Shown here one piece after another: positions 26,333 to 33,231 of a stretch of 47,963 bases of DNA. Position numbers and translations under genes: made by a program. This DNA is from Candidatus Saccharimonadota bacterium (GTDB taxonomy: Bacteria > Patescibacteriota > Saccharimonadia > Saccharimonadales > UBA4665), in contig JARIHC010000001.1 of the NCBI GenBank assembly GCA_029288485.1, forward strand, positions 1-47,963, given 5' to 3'. The first letter of the stretch is position 1, and the number at the start of each line of letters is the position of its first letter. Under the pieces are notes generated by a model, which worked only from the letters and a program-made list of their open reading frames with translations, searched no databases and was not told where the DNA came from.

Positions 26333-26364
26333 GTTAATATCGCCTATGATATTAACTTGCTCAA
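26333..26364 (-). promoter_or_regulatory. thrS promoter overlapped by a perfect palindrome
   Basis: Minus strand TTGAGC (26364-26359), 17 bp, GATATT (26341-26336). GTTAATATC (26333-26341), 6 bp, GATATTAAC (26348-26356) is a perfect 9-bp inverted repeat covering the -10 and part of the spacer, as expected for an operator of a dimeric repressor. Confidence 0.5.
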
Positions 26365-26367
26365 AAG

Positions 26368-26396
26368 TTGCTTTTTTTATTAGCGATTGCTAATAT
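26368..26396 (+). promoter_or_regulatory. tRNA-Val promoter
   Basis: TTGCTT (26368-26373), 17 bp ending in TGC, TAATAT (26391-26396). The stretch from the -10 onward (TATTACCTCTGT) is shared with the tRNA-Asp promoter. Confidence 0.7.
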
Positions 26397-26410
26397 TACC
26401 TCTGTATTTC

Positions 26411-26487
26411 GGGCGATTAGCTCAGTTGGCTAGAGCGCTTCCTTGACGTGGAAGAGGTCAGTGGTTCGAGTCCTCTATCGCCCACCA
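26411..26487 (+). tRNA. tRNA-Val (GAC)
   Basis: 77 nt including encoded CCA. Acceptor GGGCGAT/ATCGCCC, discriminator A, anticodon loop TTGACGT between CTTCC/GGAAG gives GAC, T-arm GGTTCGAGTCC. Confidence 0.97.
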
Positions 26488-26515
26488 ATATATATGTGTA
26501 GCCAAGCCTAAGAGC

Positions 26516-26544
26516 TTGACTGAACCTTTTCCTTTTGATAAATT
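26516..26544 (+). promoter_or_regulatory. Promoter of the 35-codon mini-gene
   Basis: TTGACT (26516-26521), 17 bp, TAAATT (26539-26544); transcription should begin near 26551, just before a GAGGAAG ribosome-binding sequence. Confidence 0.6.
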
Positions 26545-26568
26545 GGATCGGTTAAACGAGGAAGTGGT

Positions 26569-26676
26569 ATTAAACGACGCAGTGCTTTAGATGCCTTCGA
26601 TCTGTTCTACGAAGAACTAATCGGAACTAAGTCCACCGATCGCATCCACAGACTCCGCGCCGCTACTACCAGTTAA
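26569..26676 (+). CDS. Possible 35-aa basic protein with ATT start
   Basis: Between tRNA-Val and nrdR a complete small transcription unit is visible: promoter, GAGGAAG (26558-26564), then 6 nt after AGGA an ATT codon opening a 35-codon frame ending in TAA, then a strong terminator. The peptide starts (I/M)KRRSALDAFDLFYEEL and continues with a basic, helical second half (STDRIHRLRAATTS). Codon content resembles neighbouring genes, and no ATG, GTG or TTG exists in the frame, which is closed upstream by a stop at 26536-26541. ATT starts are known mainly from infC, so this needs proof. The alternative is a small RNA. Confidence 0.45.
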   Translation: MKRRSALDAFDLFYEELIGTKSTDRIHRLRAATTS

Positions 26677-26695
26677 ACGGTTTTAGCACGAGTCG

Positions 26696-26735
26696 AAACA
26701 CCCGCGGCAACAGAGAGCGCCCCGGGTGTTTTTCT
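26696..26735 (+). terminator. Intrinsic terminator after the mini-gene
   Basis: AAACACCCG (26696-26704), 18-nt loop, CGGGTGTTT (26723-26731), continuing into a T-tract. It ends the unit 20 nt after the mini-gene stop. Confidence 0.8.
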
Positions 26736-26809
26736 ATTTATTAAATTACCGGGCTTTTCCACCAAGTTTTCCACTAGCGTTTTGAATAGCGATATGTCAA
26801 TATGTTGAC

Positions 26810-27208
26810 ATGGTTTGCGTACAATGTGGTTCCCAAACACGAGTGGTTAATTCTCGCTGGCAGAAACGCGCCAATCAAGTGTGGCGGCGACGGCAGTGCC
26901 AAGACTGCGGCGCGGTCTTTACTAGTGAAGAGTCAGCTGCATACGGTGCTTCCTGGGCTGTTAAGAGCCCTTCTGGCGCGCTTAAACCGTTTTCGCGCGA
27001 TAAACTGCTGCTTAGCTTGCACCGCAGCTTACAGCACCGGAAAACGGCTCTAGAAGATGCTGGCGGGCTGGCAGATACTGTTATAGGGCGATTATCGGGC
27101 GCTGTAACAGATGGAACTATAGAGAGTCGAGCAATTATCAGTGCTTCGCAAGTGGCGTTAAATAGGTTTGATAAATCCGCTAGCGTGCACTATGCCGCTT
27201 TTCATTAA
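26810..27208 (+). CDS. nrdR: NrdR-type transcriptional repressor
   Basis: 132 residues. An N-terminal zinc ribbon (CVQC at 3-6, CQDC near 29-32, with the basic WRRRQC between) is followed by an ATP-cone (LKPFSRDKLLLSLHRSL...). NrdR senses ATP/dATP and represses ribonucleotide reductase genes. The chain is about 20 residues shorter than usual, with the ATP-cone compressed. There is no Shine-Dalgarno sequence before the ATG and no clear promoter, although the TTGACATG context suggests a short leader. No nrd genes or NrdR boxes are seen in the window. Confidence 0.88.
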   Translation: MVCVQCGSQTRVVNSRWQKRANQVWRRRQCQDCGAVFTSEESAAYGASWAVKSPSGALKPFSRDKLLLSLHRSLQHRKTALEDAGGLADTVIGRLSGAVTDGTIESRAIISASQVALNRFDKSASVHYAAFH

Positions 27209-27290
27209 CCTACCCCTTCGGATTGATCTTCATTATTTGATAAATAATTTATAAAATTGTATACTTTAATTAGTAAATTAGGGAGCGTTA

Positions 27291-27680
27291 ATGGCTGAGT
27301 TAAAGATTTCCAACTCTGAGAAATCCGCTATGGTACAAGATCTATTAATTGGTTTTGATCAACCCGAGACTGTGCTTAGTCACAAACGGAAAGCGATGGC
27401 AAGAGGCGAAATCCTCGATGAATGTATCCAAGTACCTCGCTTTTTAATTGTTAAGGGCTGGTCGCTCTTTTTTGACACCGAAGTCGTCAGAATTATACCG
27501 GTGGAAGAAGGTGAGACAGAAAATCCTAAGCGCCAAGATACTTTTGAGTTCGGGTTTAATGGCATGCAAGAAATCGGTTCAAGGCAAGAGGCCAATGCTG
27601 CAATTAGTGGCGCTGCAGAAGCTAAACCGCTAACTATAGATCATAAGATTGCTACTCTACTAATACCGGAAATAGTTTAG
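27291..27680 (+). CDS. Hypothetical protein, 129 aa
   Basis: A soluble protein of unrecognised family. Its middle (residues 45-85) contains alternating hydrophobic strands (FLIVKGWSLFFDTEVVRIIPVEEGE) suggesting a small beta-sheet domain. The start is well supported: GGGAG lies 5 nt before the ATG, and a promoter TTGATA, 17 bp, TATACT stands at 27237-27265. It is convergent with the glycosyltransferase gene, with 14 nt between the stops. Confidence 0.75.
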   Translation: MAELKISNSEKSAMVQDLLIGFDQPETVLSHKRKAMARGEILDECIQVPRFLIVKGWSLFFDTEVVRIIPVEEGETENPKRQDTFEFGFNGMQEIGSRQEANAAISGAAEAKPLTIDHKIATLLIPEIV

Positions 27681-27694
27681 ATCTGCGCCCTACT

Positions 27695-29368
27695 CTAGCG
27701 GCGGCGGAGTCTAAGGCGGCGCTTATGGCTCTTTTTGGCGACACTTGGGTCGGCTTTGGTGGAGATTTTTTTGCCGCTGGCTGTAACAGTGGCTTTTTCG
27801 GTGACATCGAATTTACTTAGATACCATTTGAACATTAGGCGGGTTTGAGAGTTAAAGGCCGCTAGGCAGCCAAAAGCTATACCAGTTACTGGCAAGAGCA
27901 CCCATTGAGCGACCATTAACACAGAGTGATGTCGCTTGTAGCGAGCGGGCCGCGGCGGCAATGTTACTAGAGATACGTAGACCATCACTAGCAAACCTGC
28001 CAGGCCAATGCGCTGAACGCGGCTGGCTATTAAAGGCAGTTCGTTGGCGGCCAGGCTTTGCGGATGCAGTAGCGGCGGAATGAAAGCCGCGCCGAGCACT
28101 AAAATGGCGCTGGTAGCCCAGTTAACATGGTTCTGTAACAGATACATAAACTTAGAGAAAACATCAAATTTGTTCGCTTTGTTTTTGTTCCAAAAGCCTT
28201 TGTCGGCCACGTAAGCGATATCTGAAGCTCCGTAGGTCCAGCGGCGCAGTTGGTAAAACTGAGCCTTGATAGTACGCCAATAACCTTCGGCCAGCACGGC
28301 GTCTTGATAGATCGGGATGCTCAGCGGCAGCACGCTGTAGTTGCCATCAAAATGAAAATAGCTACGCCAAAAGTGGTGACCATCTTCAACAATAGTTCGA
28401 ACGCTCCAAAAGTCCATGTCTATTAGCGCCTGCATAGATTGAGCATGAGCAGAAAAGTTGCGCGATTGGTGCTGGCGCTGGGTGCCGACAATATAGAACA
28501 AGTTATTTCCAACGGCGATGACACGCATTAGTGTGGGCGCGTCCCAAATGTTATTGGTAAACATCGGCAGCGGCTGATACGAAACACGCAGCGGATCGGG
28601 CACTACGCAGTACAGATAGCTAAGGGCTGGAAAGTATAGCCGGTGCGGGCGGTTATCGGCATCAAGCGTGGTGACGATGACTTTGGCTGGATTAATCTTT
28701 TGTTCTTTAAGGTATTTTTGCAATTTGCGGCCGGCATGAGTAACGTTGCCGCCCTTGCCTATGACTTCTCCAGGCGTTCCAGCCGGGTGTTTTACGGCCA
28801 TAGCATGACCGAATTTGCCGCCGTATAGATCTATTAATTCTTTTACGCGATCCTCGGCCTCTTTGCCGGCGCGGCCTTCGTAAGCGATGACTAGAATGAT
28901 TTTGCGGGGATCGTAGTCGGCATTTAAGACGGCTTGAATGGTTGGCTCCAGCACTTCCCTACTTTCGTTCACAGTGGCAATGATCACGGCGTGTTTAAGA
29001 TCGCTGGGTTTAATATGGTCTGGCCGCTCTGCTAGACGCTTTAGGGCTTTTAGATGCCATTTGGGGCGCTTGGCTTTCGGATCAGAAGGTTGGCCAGCCT
29101 CGACATCGGCTACCAGTCCGCTCCAGTCTAGCTTGAGTTGATGGCGCATGGTTATATAGCCGACAATCGCGCGCGTAGAATACGCCAGCGAACGCACAAA
29201 GAAAATTAACAGATAAGCAAGAATAAAAAAGACAGCTGCGCTGACACTGACGGCGCTCAAGACAATAGGTGTTAGTAGTAATATCCAGCTGAGAGTGCCA
29301 GGTAAAATTTCAAAAAAACGGTAGTGGCCGCGGCGATCTTTTTCGTAAGGAATTTCTATGTCTGTCAT
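27695..29368 (-). CDS. Membrane glycosyltransferase family 2 (cellulose-synthase-like), 557 aa
   Basis: Two N-terminal membrane helices (about 22-65) precede a cytoplasmic GT-2 domain with VIIATVNESREV, the metal-binding DAD in TLDADNRPH, the acceptor-site ED in VEDGHHFW, and RRW in QLRRWTYGASD (the Q/RXXRW motif of processive synthases). Three to four further helices (about 405-520) and a basic tail end the chain. It should transfer sugars at the membrane to make a polysaccharide or glycolipid. The small membrane gene 2 nt upstream is co-transcribed and may be an accessory subunit. Confidence 0.9.
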   Translation of the reverse strand: MTDIEIPYEKDRRGHYRFFEILPGTLSWILLLTPIVLSAVSVSAAVFFILAYLLIFFVRSLAYSTRAIVGYITMRHQLKLDWSGLVADVEAGQPSDPKAKRPKWHLKALKRLAERPDHIKPSDLKHAVIIATVNESREVLEPTIQAVLNADYDPRKIILVIAYEGRAGKEAEDRVKELIDLYGGKFGHAMAVKHPAGTPGEVIGKGGNVTHAGRKLQKYLKEQKINPAKVIVTTLDADNRPHRLYFPALSYLYCVVPDPLRVSYQPLPMFTNNIWDAPTLMRVIAVGNNLFYIVGTQRQHQSRNFSAHAQSMQALIDMDFWSVRTIVEDGHHFWRSYFHFDGNYSVLPLSIPIYQDAVLAEGYWRTIKAQFYQLRRWTYGASDIAYVADKGFWNKNKANKFDVFSKFMYLLQNHVNWATSAILVLGAAFIPPLLHPQSLAANELPLIASRVQRIGLAGLLVMVYVSLVTLPPRPARYKRHHSVLMVAQWVLLPVTGIAFGCLAAFNSQTRLMFKWYLSKFDVTEKATVTASGKKISTKADPSVAKKSHKRRLRLRRR

Positions 29369-29370
29369 GG

Positions 29371-29739
29371 CTAGCGCAGCGCCAAAAGAGCGTTACTAAC
29401 AATAATCATCATAGTGAGCAGCAGGATGCCCAGACCCAAGATGGTTATAGCCAGTTGGCGGTGTATAGGATAGATGCGGTGGCTCAGCACGCCGTGTATA
29501 ACTAGCACTAACAAGGCAAAGATTATAAGCGCTATGAGATCGCTCACGCTTCCGGTTTTAAAGGCGTCGGCCCCCAGACTGGGGCGATACTGGATAATGT
29601 AGCTGGTGCCATGGCTGGCATTGAGTCTAACTAGCACGAAGATACTGCCAGCAAGCGCCAAGAAAGCGTTGATACTGAGAAGCAGCAGCACTAAATGATC
29701 GTGAAAATACTGTTTGAGTTCAGTTTGTTTCGCAGCCAT
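29371..29739 (-). CDS. Small membrane protein, 122 aa
   Basis: Three membrane helices (about 17-37, 65-83, 95-118) with a charged N-terminus and a 25-residue non-cytoplasmic loop. No family is recognised. It ends 2 nt before the GT2 gene and is surely in the same operon, so a supporting role in glycan synthesis or export is a reasonable inference. TACAAT preceded by TGA lies 11 nt before the start. Confidence 0.75.
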   Translation of the reverse strand: MAAKQTELKQYFHDHLVLLLLSINAFLALAGSIFVLVRLNASHGTSYIIQYRPSLGADAFKTGSVSDLIALIIFALLVLVIHGVLSHRIYPIHRQLAITILGLGILLLTMMIIVSNALLALR

Positions 29740-29791
29740 ATTTGTTAATCATTGTATCACTTTGAGCCAACTTACATCTATAAAATAAATT

Positions 29792-30229
29792 TCAGGAAGA
29801 CTCTTTGGAGCCCGCTCGCGCATCAAGTAAAAGAGCGCGTATATCTAATATTTGAGACATTCTTTCGATCAGCTCAACTTTCCTTTCCACATCTTCCAGC
29901 TCCATTCGTCTTCCTTGTTCAATGCCTAGTTGAACTGCGATTGATAATATTACTGTAGCTGGATCGCGCCCTTGGTCGCGTTCAGACTCAATAAGCCTTT
30001 CTGCTGACAACTCTTCGTCGGGGCTAAAAATTTGTCCGCGTCCTTTACGGCCGATATTGTAGCCATCGTACGGCAGCCCTTCGGGGCCAATTTCACTTGC
30101 GCTTAAGTCATAAGCAGCTCCTAGGGCTTCTCTAAGCGGCTCAACAAGGTCTCTAAAATCAGCAAGTTCATGACCTTCCGGCCATTCTTTTACCTTGCGT
30201 ATAGGGGTTTCTCCGTCTATCTCCGTCAT
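29792..30229 (-). CDS. Hypothetical protein, 145 aa
   Basis: An acidic soluble protein without recognised domains. The N-terminal 40 residues are followed by a Gly-rich segment (SEIGPEGLPYDGYNIGRKGRG) and a long helical, charged C-terminal half that may be a coiled coil. A promoter (TTGACT at 30268-30263, 17 bp ending in TGT, TAAAAA) lies upstream and leaves only about 4 nt of leader. It stands alone between the glycosyltransferase unit and the tRNA pair. Confidence 0.7.
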   Translation of the reverse strand: MTEIDGETPIRKVKEWPEGHELADFRDLVEPLREALGAAYDLSASEIGPEGLPYDGYNIGRKGRGQIFSPDEELSAERLIESERDQGRDPATVILSIAVQLGIEQGRRMELEDVERKVELIERMSQILDIRALLLDARAGSKESS

Positions 30230-30278
30230 AACTATGTTATTTTTAACAGATTATGCAACGTAAGTCAATGTTTTGCTG

Positions 30279-30352
30279 TGGTGCGAGTAGAGGGAATCGA
30301 ACCCTCATCTCAACCTTGGGAAGGTTGCATTCTGCCACTAAACTATACTCGC
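30279..30352 (-). tRNA. tRNA-Gly (CCC)
   Basis: 74 nt including CCA. Acceptor GCGAGTA/TACTCGC, discriminator A, anticodon loop TTCCCAA between CAACC/GGTTG gives CCC, T-arm GGTTCGATTCC. Confidence 0.96.
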
Positions 30353-30368
30353 CTGTTTAAGATATATG

Positions 30369-30444
30369 TGGAGCCACCTAGCAGGATCGAACTGCTGACC
30401 TGCACGTTACGAATGTGCCGCTCTACCAACTGAGCTAAGGTGGC
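30369..30444 (-). tRNA. tRNA-Thr (CGT)
   Basis: 76 nt including CCA. Acceptor GCCACCT/AGGTGGC, discriminator T, anticodon loop TTCGTAA gives CGT; the closing anticodon pair is A31-C39, a mismatch. It lies 16 nt upstream of tRNA-Gly on the same strand and is probably co-transcribed from the promoter at 30457. Confidence 0.95.
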
Positions 30445-30455
30445 AAATCACCAAG

Positions 30456-30467
30456 TATTATATAATA
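30456..30467. promoter_or_regulatory. Divergent promoter core, palindromic -10
   Basis: TATTATATAATA is a perfect palindrome that offers TATAAT on both strands: toward tRNA-Thr (minus, start 30444) and toward the TrpC-like gene (plus, ATG 30477). The -35 regions are weak on both sides. Confidence 0.5.
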
Positions 30468-30476
30468 TCAGCCACT

Positions 30477-31040
30477 ATGGGACTAAAGCACGGTCAGTTG
30501 TTGTTTGCCGAAGTTAAACCAGTCTCGCCTTTTGGCTGGAAGTCCGATCGCAGCTGGGAAGAATTGTTTGAGATCGCCAACGAACATGGCGACTGGCTTT
30601 CTATTCATACGAATAAGCTCTGGGGCGGTTCCTTTAAATTACTAGCCGAAGCTTGTCGGCGGACCGATAAGCCAGTGCTGGCCAAAGGCTACCACACCTC
30701 CGACGATGACATCGCACGCGCATTAGACGCTGGAGCCCGGCGCGTACTAACCGTCCGCGACAGCTTGCCGGAAGCGTATGCCGAGATGTGCATGATTGAG
30801 CCGCTAACTATAATGGGCCTGGGCAGACTGGCTGGAGCTGAGCAAGCAGTCTGGAACTCTCGCAACCCCTACACAGGCGATACTAAGATAGACACTTTCG
30901 AGCAAGCCAGGCTTGTGCGGCCTCTGGCCTGGCTGTGCCAGGCCAGCAATATTCGCACGATTGACGATGTGGAGCCTACGGCCAATGCCGTGCTAGTTGG
31001 CGCAAATTTGCCCGAGTTTATAAAAAGCTTGCGCAGCTAG
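30477..31040 (+). CDS. TrpC-like (indole-3-glycerol phosphate synthase family) TIM-barrel protein
   Basis: 187 residues, clearly shorter than IGPS (about 250). Conserved features are AEVKPVSPFG (Lys14, cf. AEIKRRSPS), SIHTNKLWGGS (cf. SVLTD..FGGS), PVLAKGYH (Lys70, cf. LRKDF catalytic Lys) and GARRVLTV. The latter half of the barrel is reduced. No other tryptophan gene is present, so the protein may act on another substrate; the phosphate-binding part is not obvious. The ATG lies 10 nt after a TATAAT, leaving a very short leader. Confidence 0.75.
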   Translation: MGLKHGQLLFAEVKPVSPFGWKSDRSWEELFEIANEHGDWLSIHTNKLWGGSFKLLAEACRRTDKPVLAKGYHTSDDDIARALDAGARRVLTVRDSLPEAYAEMCMIEPLTIMGLGRLAGAEQAVWNSRNPYTGDTKIDTFEQARLVRPLAWLCQASNIRTIDDVEPTANAVLVGANLPEFIKSLRS

Positions 31041-31058
31041 CTAAGTCAACGGCTCAAC

Positions 31059-32207
31059 TTAGGCTGCAAGTTGCTGATCCGGATTGATCTTCTGGTCAAT
31101 TGTGCCGAGCATTGTTTGGATGTCTTGACTACCAAGCCCCATACCTTCGCCTAACCCGCTTAATATCGAGGTAAGTTCTGATTGGTCGGCCGTCACCCTG
31201 TTAACCGGGAAATCAGAGGAATGCTCGCGCATACTATCATCAAACTCACGCCAATCCATAGAAGTAAATAGATTGATACCGTTTGGATGGCTGCCCATGG
31301 CTTTTTTCTCGTCCAGCAATCGCCCGCCATTACTAAGTGAGATGATGTCGGTACTGCCAAAGCTTAGACCCGTATAGCTTGTAGGCGACATCCTGTCGTA
31401 AGGCTCGGTTGTGGGATTAGGAAATGCCGGATTTTCATAAGCAATGGTATGGCTATCGCCACCTTTTATGCCGAAATGAACACGAACCTCACCATACTTC
31501 TCGCGGTTATCGTCGGCTGGTTTAAAGTCCAGTTGGCCTTCTTCGTAACGATAGATATCAATCTTGCCGCCATATCCCGGAGCAATGTGTGAGTTAACCA
31601 GCCAGCCTGATTTAGGTATGTCTTCGGCATGGCCGTCAACTAAGGCCAAGACAGGATCGATGCCAGGAACCTTCTCCAGAGCACTGATACCTTTTTCTTT
31701 TTCTACCTTGCCACTAGCCTTAGCAGCCTGCCGCTCATTGGTATGCTGCCAAATAGTAGCGACTTCTCTCGGGCCGCGGCCTTGCGATATCGCTATAGCC
31801 GCCATGTCCATAGGCGAAGCTTCTTCTAGCTCCTTTATTTTCTCTTTAATGACAGTTTTTTGATTGTCATCTATCAAAGCGTGGGTCTGGTAGGCCTCGC
31901 GGTTTGTCTCATAATGTCTTTTTGCGGCAGCTTCGGCTCGTCCTTGAGCTCTAGCAGCGTGCTTGTCTGCCCCTGCTTCCAAGCGCCTCAGTACCGGTCG
32001 GGCAATACGAGCAGCAACTCCGCTAGATAGGCGTTCGCTAGCAGGCTGCGCGGTGCGGGCTTTATTGATCTTTACTTGCTGGCGCCTAAAACGGGCAGCA
32101 GCTTTTTGCTGTTCGGACGTAAGTGGGTTTTCACCAGTTAGGAGCGCTCCCATTTCGACTCCGACTGGAAGTTTATACGGATTCGTTGCTTCTTGTTTGC
32201 GACCCAT
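31059..32207 (-). CDS. Hypothetical protein, 382 aa
   Basis: Not recognised. The N-terminal 110 residues are rich in Ala, Arg, Gln and Lys and helical, with a possible coiled coil (about 85-130). Residues 180-330 look globular with many Gly, Asp and Tyr (SHIAPGYGGKIDIYRYEEGQ, YTGLSFGSTDIISLSNGG). No signal peptide or membrane segment is seen. It has its own strong promoter and a 40-nt A-rich leader of the same type as the small genes further on (AAACAAAACAAAAAG). It could be a lineage-specific structural or surface-associated protein, but this is a guess. Confidence 0.7.
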   Translation of the reverse strand: MGRKQEATNPYKLPVGVEMGALLTGENPLTSEQQKAAARFRRQQVKINKARTAQPASERLSSGVAARIARPVLRRLEAGADKHAARAQGRAEAAAKRHYETNREAYQTHALIDDNQKTVIKEKIKELEEASPMDMAAIAISQGRGPREVATIWQHTNERQAAKASGKVEKEKGISALEKVPGIDPVLALVDGHAEDIPKSGWLVNSHIAPGYGGKIDIYRYEEGQLDFKPADDNREKYGEVRVHFGIKGGDSHTIAYENPAFPNPTTEPYDRMSPTSYTGLSFGSTDIISLSNGGRLLDEKKAMGSHPNGINLFTSMDWREFDDSMREHSSDFPVNRVTADQSELTSILSGLGEGMGLGSQDIQTMLGTIDQKINPDQQLAA

Positions 32208-32262
32208 GTGAGGCTTCTTTCTTTTTGTTTTGTTTATTTTTAGTAATATTTAGACTTTAAGC

Positions 32263-32291
32263 ATAATAGCATAAGCATAACAATTTGTCAA
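32263..32291 (-). promoter_or_regulatory. Promoter of the 382-aa gene
   Basis: Minus strand TTGACA (32291-32286), 17 bp ending in TGC, TATTAT (32268-32263): near consensus with extended -10. Confidence 0.8.
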
Positions 32292-32296
32292 TCTAC

Positions 32297-33001
32297 TTAC
32301 GGACGAGCTGCGACGACAAAATTATAATTTCTCTCGGCGGTGTGAGTTTCGGCGCTATATTCTTGAGTTCTCACGCCGTCGACGCGATCAATTATGGTCA
32401 GGCCGCTGGCGGTTATAGATGATTCAATTTCTTCTGGCAACCATCTGTATTCCAGAACTGTGCGTTGAATTAGCGATTCGGAATCATCGACAAATTTCTC
32501 TCTGGTTTCGTGATCACCGCGCGGCACATAAGTAAATGCTAATGTGCCTCCCGGGTTTAAAAGCCGTCCGGCATTAGTGATGGCTTCCGGAGCATCATCT
32601 AGGAACTCAAGCACTGCAACGCACGTGATAAGGTCGAAAGTCTCCTCCGTGCGGCCAACGTAGTCTTGCAGACTATCCTCTACCGCTGCAACTTCCTTAG
32701 ATGGATATTTGTGGCGCAAATTCCAAAGCATAGCGGTTGACGGATCGACCGCCACAATACGGCTAGGTGCGGCATACTTTTGTATGGCTCCGACGACTAT
32801 GCCGGTACCAGCCCCAAGATCCAAGGCCGAGTGAATGTTTTCTGGACCAGCTTGCTCAACGGCTCTTTTTATAAGCGCTTCCTCTTTTGCGGGAATTCCC
32901 TGTTCAGCGAGTTCTGCATCGTAATACCTAGCAAAGGCATTAAAATACTCGACTGGATCGGGCTTGAGTGGATCAGGAAGGCTTTCCCATGGCTTGGACA
33001 T
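32297..33001 (-). CDS. SAM-dependent methyltransferase (class I)
   Basis: 234 residues with the Rossmann motif I ALDLGAGTGIVVGAI, motif II acid region RIVAVDPSTAMLWNL, and motif IV-like FDLITCVAVLEFLDDAPEA. It is a methyltransferase of the Methyltransf_11/UbiE-like group, substrate unknown. The promoter ends 6 nt before the ATG, so the mRNA is predicted leaderless. It is a single gene, on the strand opposite to the small-gene run that follows tRNA-Asp. Confidence 0.9.
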   Translation of the reverse strand: MSKPWESLPDPLKPDPVEYFNAFARYYDAELAEQGIPAKEEALIKRAVEQAGPENIHSALDLGAGTGIVVGAIQKYAAPSRIVAVDPSTAMLWNLRHKYPSKEVAAVEDSLQDYVGRTEETFDLITCVAVLEFLDDAPEAITNAGRLLNPGGTLAFTYVPRGDHETREKFVDDSESLIQRTVLEYRWLPEEIESSITASGLTIIDRVDGVRTQEYSAETHTAERNYNFVVAARP

Positions 33002-33007
33002 AAATAA

Positions 33008-33036
33008 ATAATGCCATGTTATGCGATCTTAATCAA
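33008..33036 (-). promoter_or_regulatory. Promoter of the methyltransferase gene
   Basis: Minus strand TTGATT (33036-33031), 17 bp ending in TGG, CATTAT (33013-33008), then 6 nt to ATG. Confidence 0.65.
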
Positions 33037-33058
33037 CTCATCGGTTTTCCTGAATATG

Positions 33059-33087
33059 TTGCCTTAGGCGGCTAAAATTGCTACTAT
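33059..33087 (+). promoter_or_regulatory. tRNA-Asp promoter
   Basis: TTGCCT (33059-33064), 17 bp ending in TGC, TACTAT (33082-33087), followed by TACCTCTGT as at tRNA-Val. Confidence 0.7.
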
Positions 33088-33117
33088 TACCTCTGTCTTT
33101 TAACTAAACGACGATGC

Positions 33118-33194
33118 GGGCTCGTAGTGAAGAGGCCTATCACGCCTCCCTGTCACGGAGGAGATCGCCGGTTCGAATCCGGTCGGGCCCGCCA
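33118..33194 (+). tRNA. tRNA-Asp (GTC)
   Basis: 77 nt including CCA. Acceptor GGGCTCG/CGGGCCC, discriminator G (the Asp identity base), anticodon loop CTGTCAC between CCTCC/GGAGG gives GTC. Confidence 0.96.
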
Positions 33195-33195
33195 A

Positions 33196-33225
33196 TTGGA
33201 CAAAATACTTTTTTTATGATATTAT
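33196..33225 (+). promoter_or_regulatory. Promoter of the GNAT-like gene
   Basis: TTGGAC (33196-33201), 18 bp ending in TGA, TATTAT (33220-33225), then 6 nt to a GTG start. It begins 1 nt after the tRNA-Asp CCA. Confidence 0.65.
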
Positions 33226-33231
33226 TGTTGC

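Noticed and set aside
30170-30433. 87-aa ORF across the tRNA pair
   Set aside because: It runs antisense through tRNA-Gly and tRNA-Thr.
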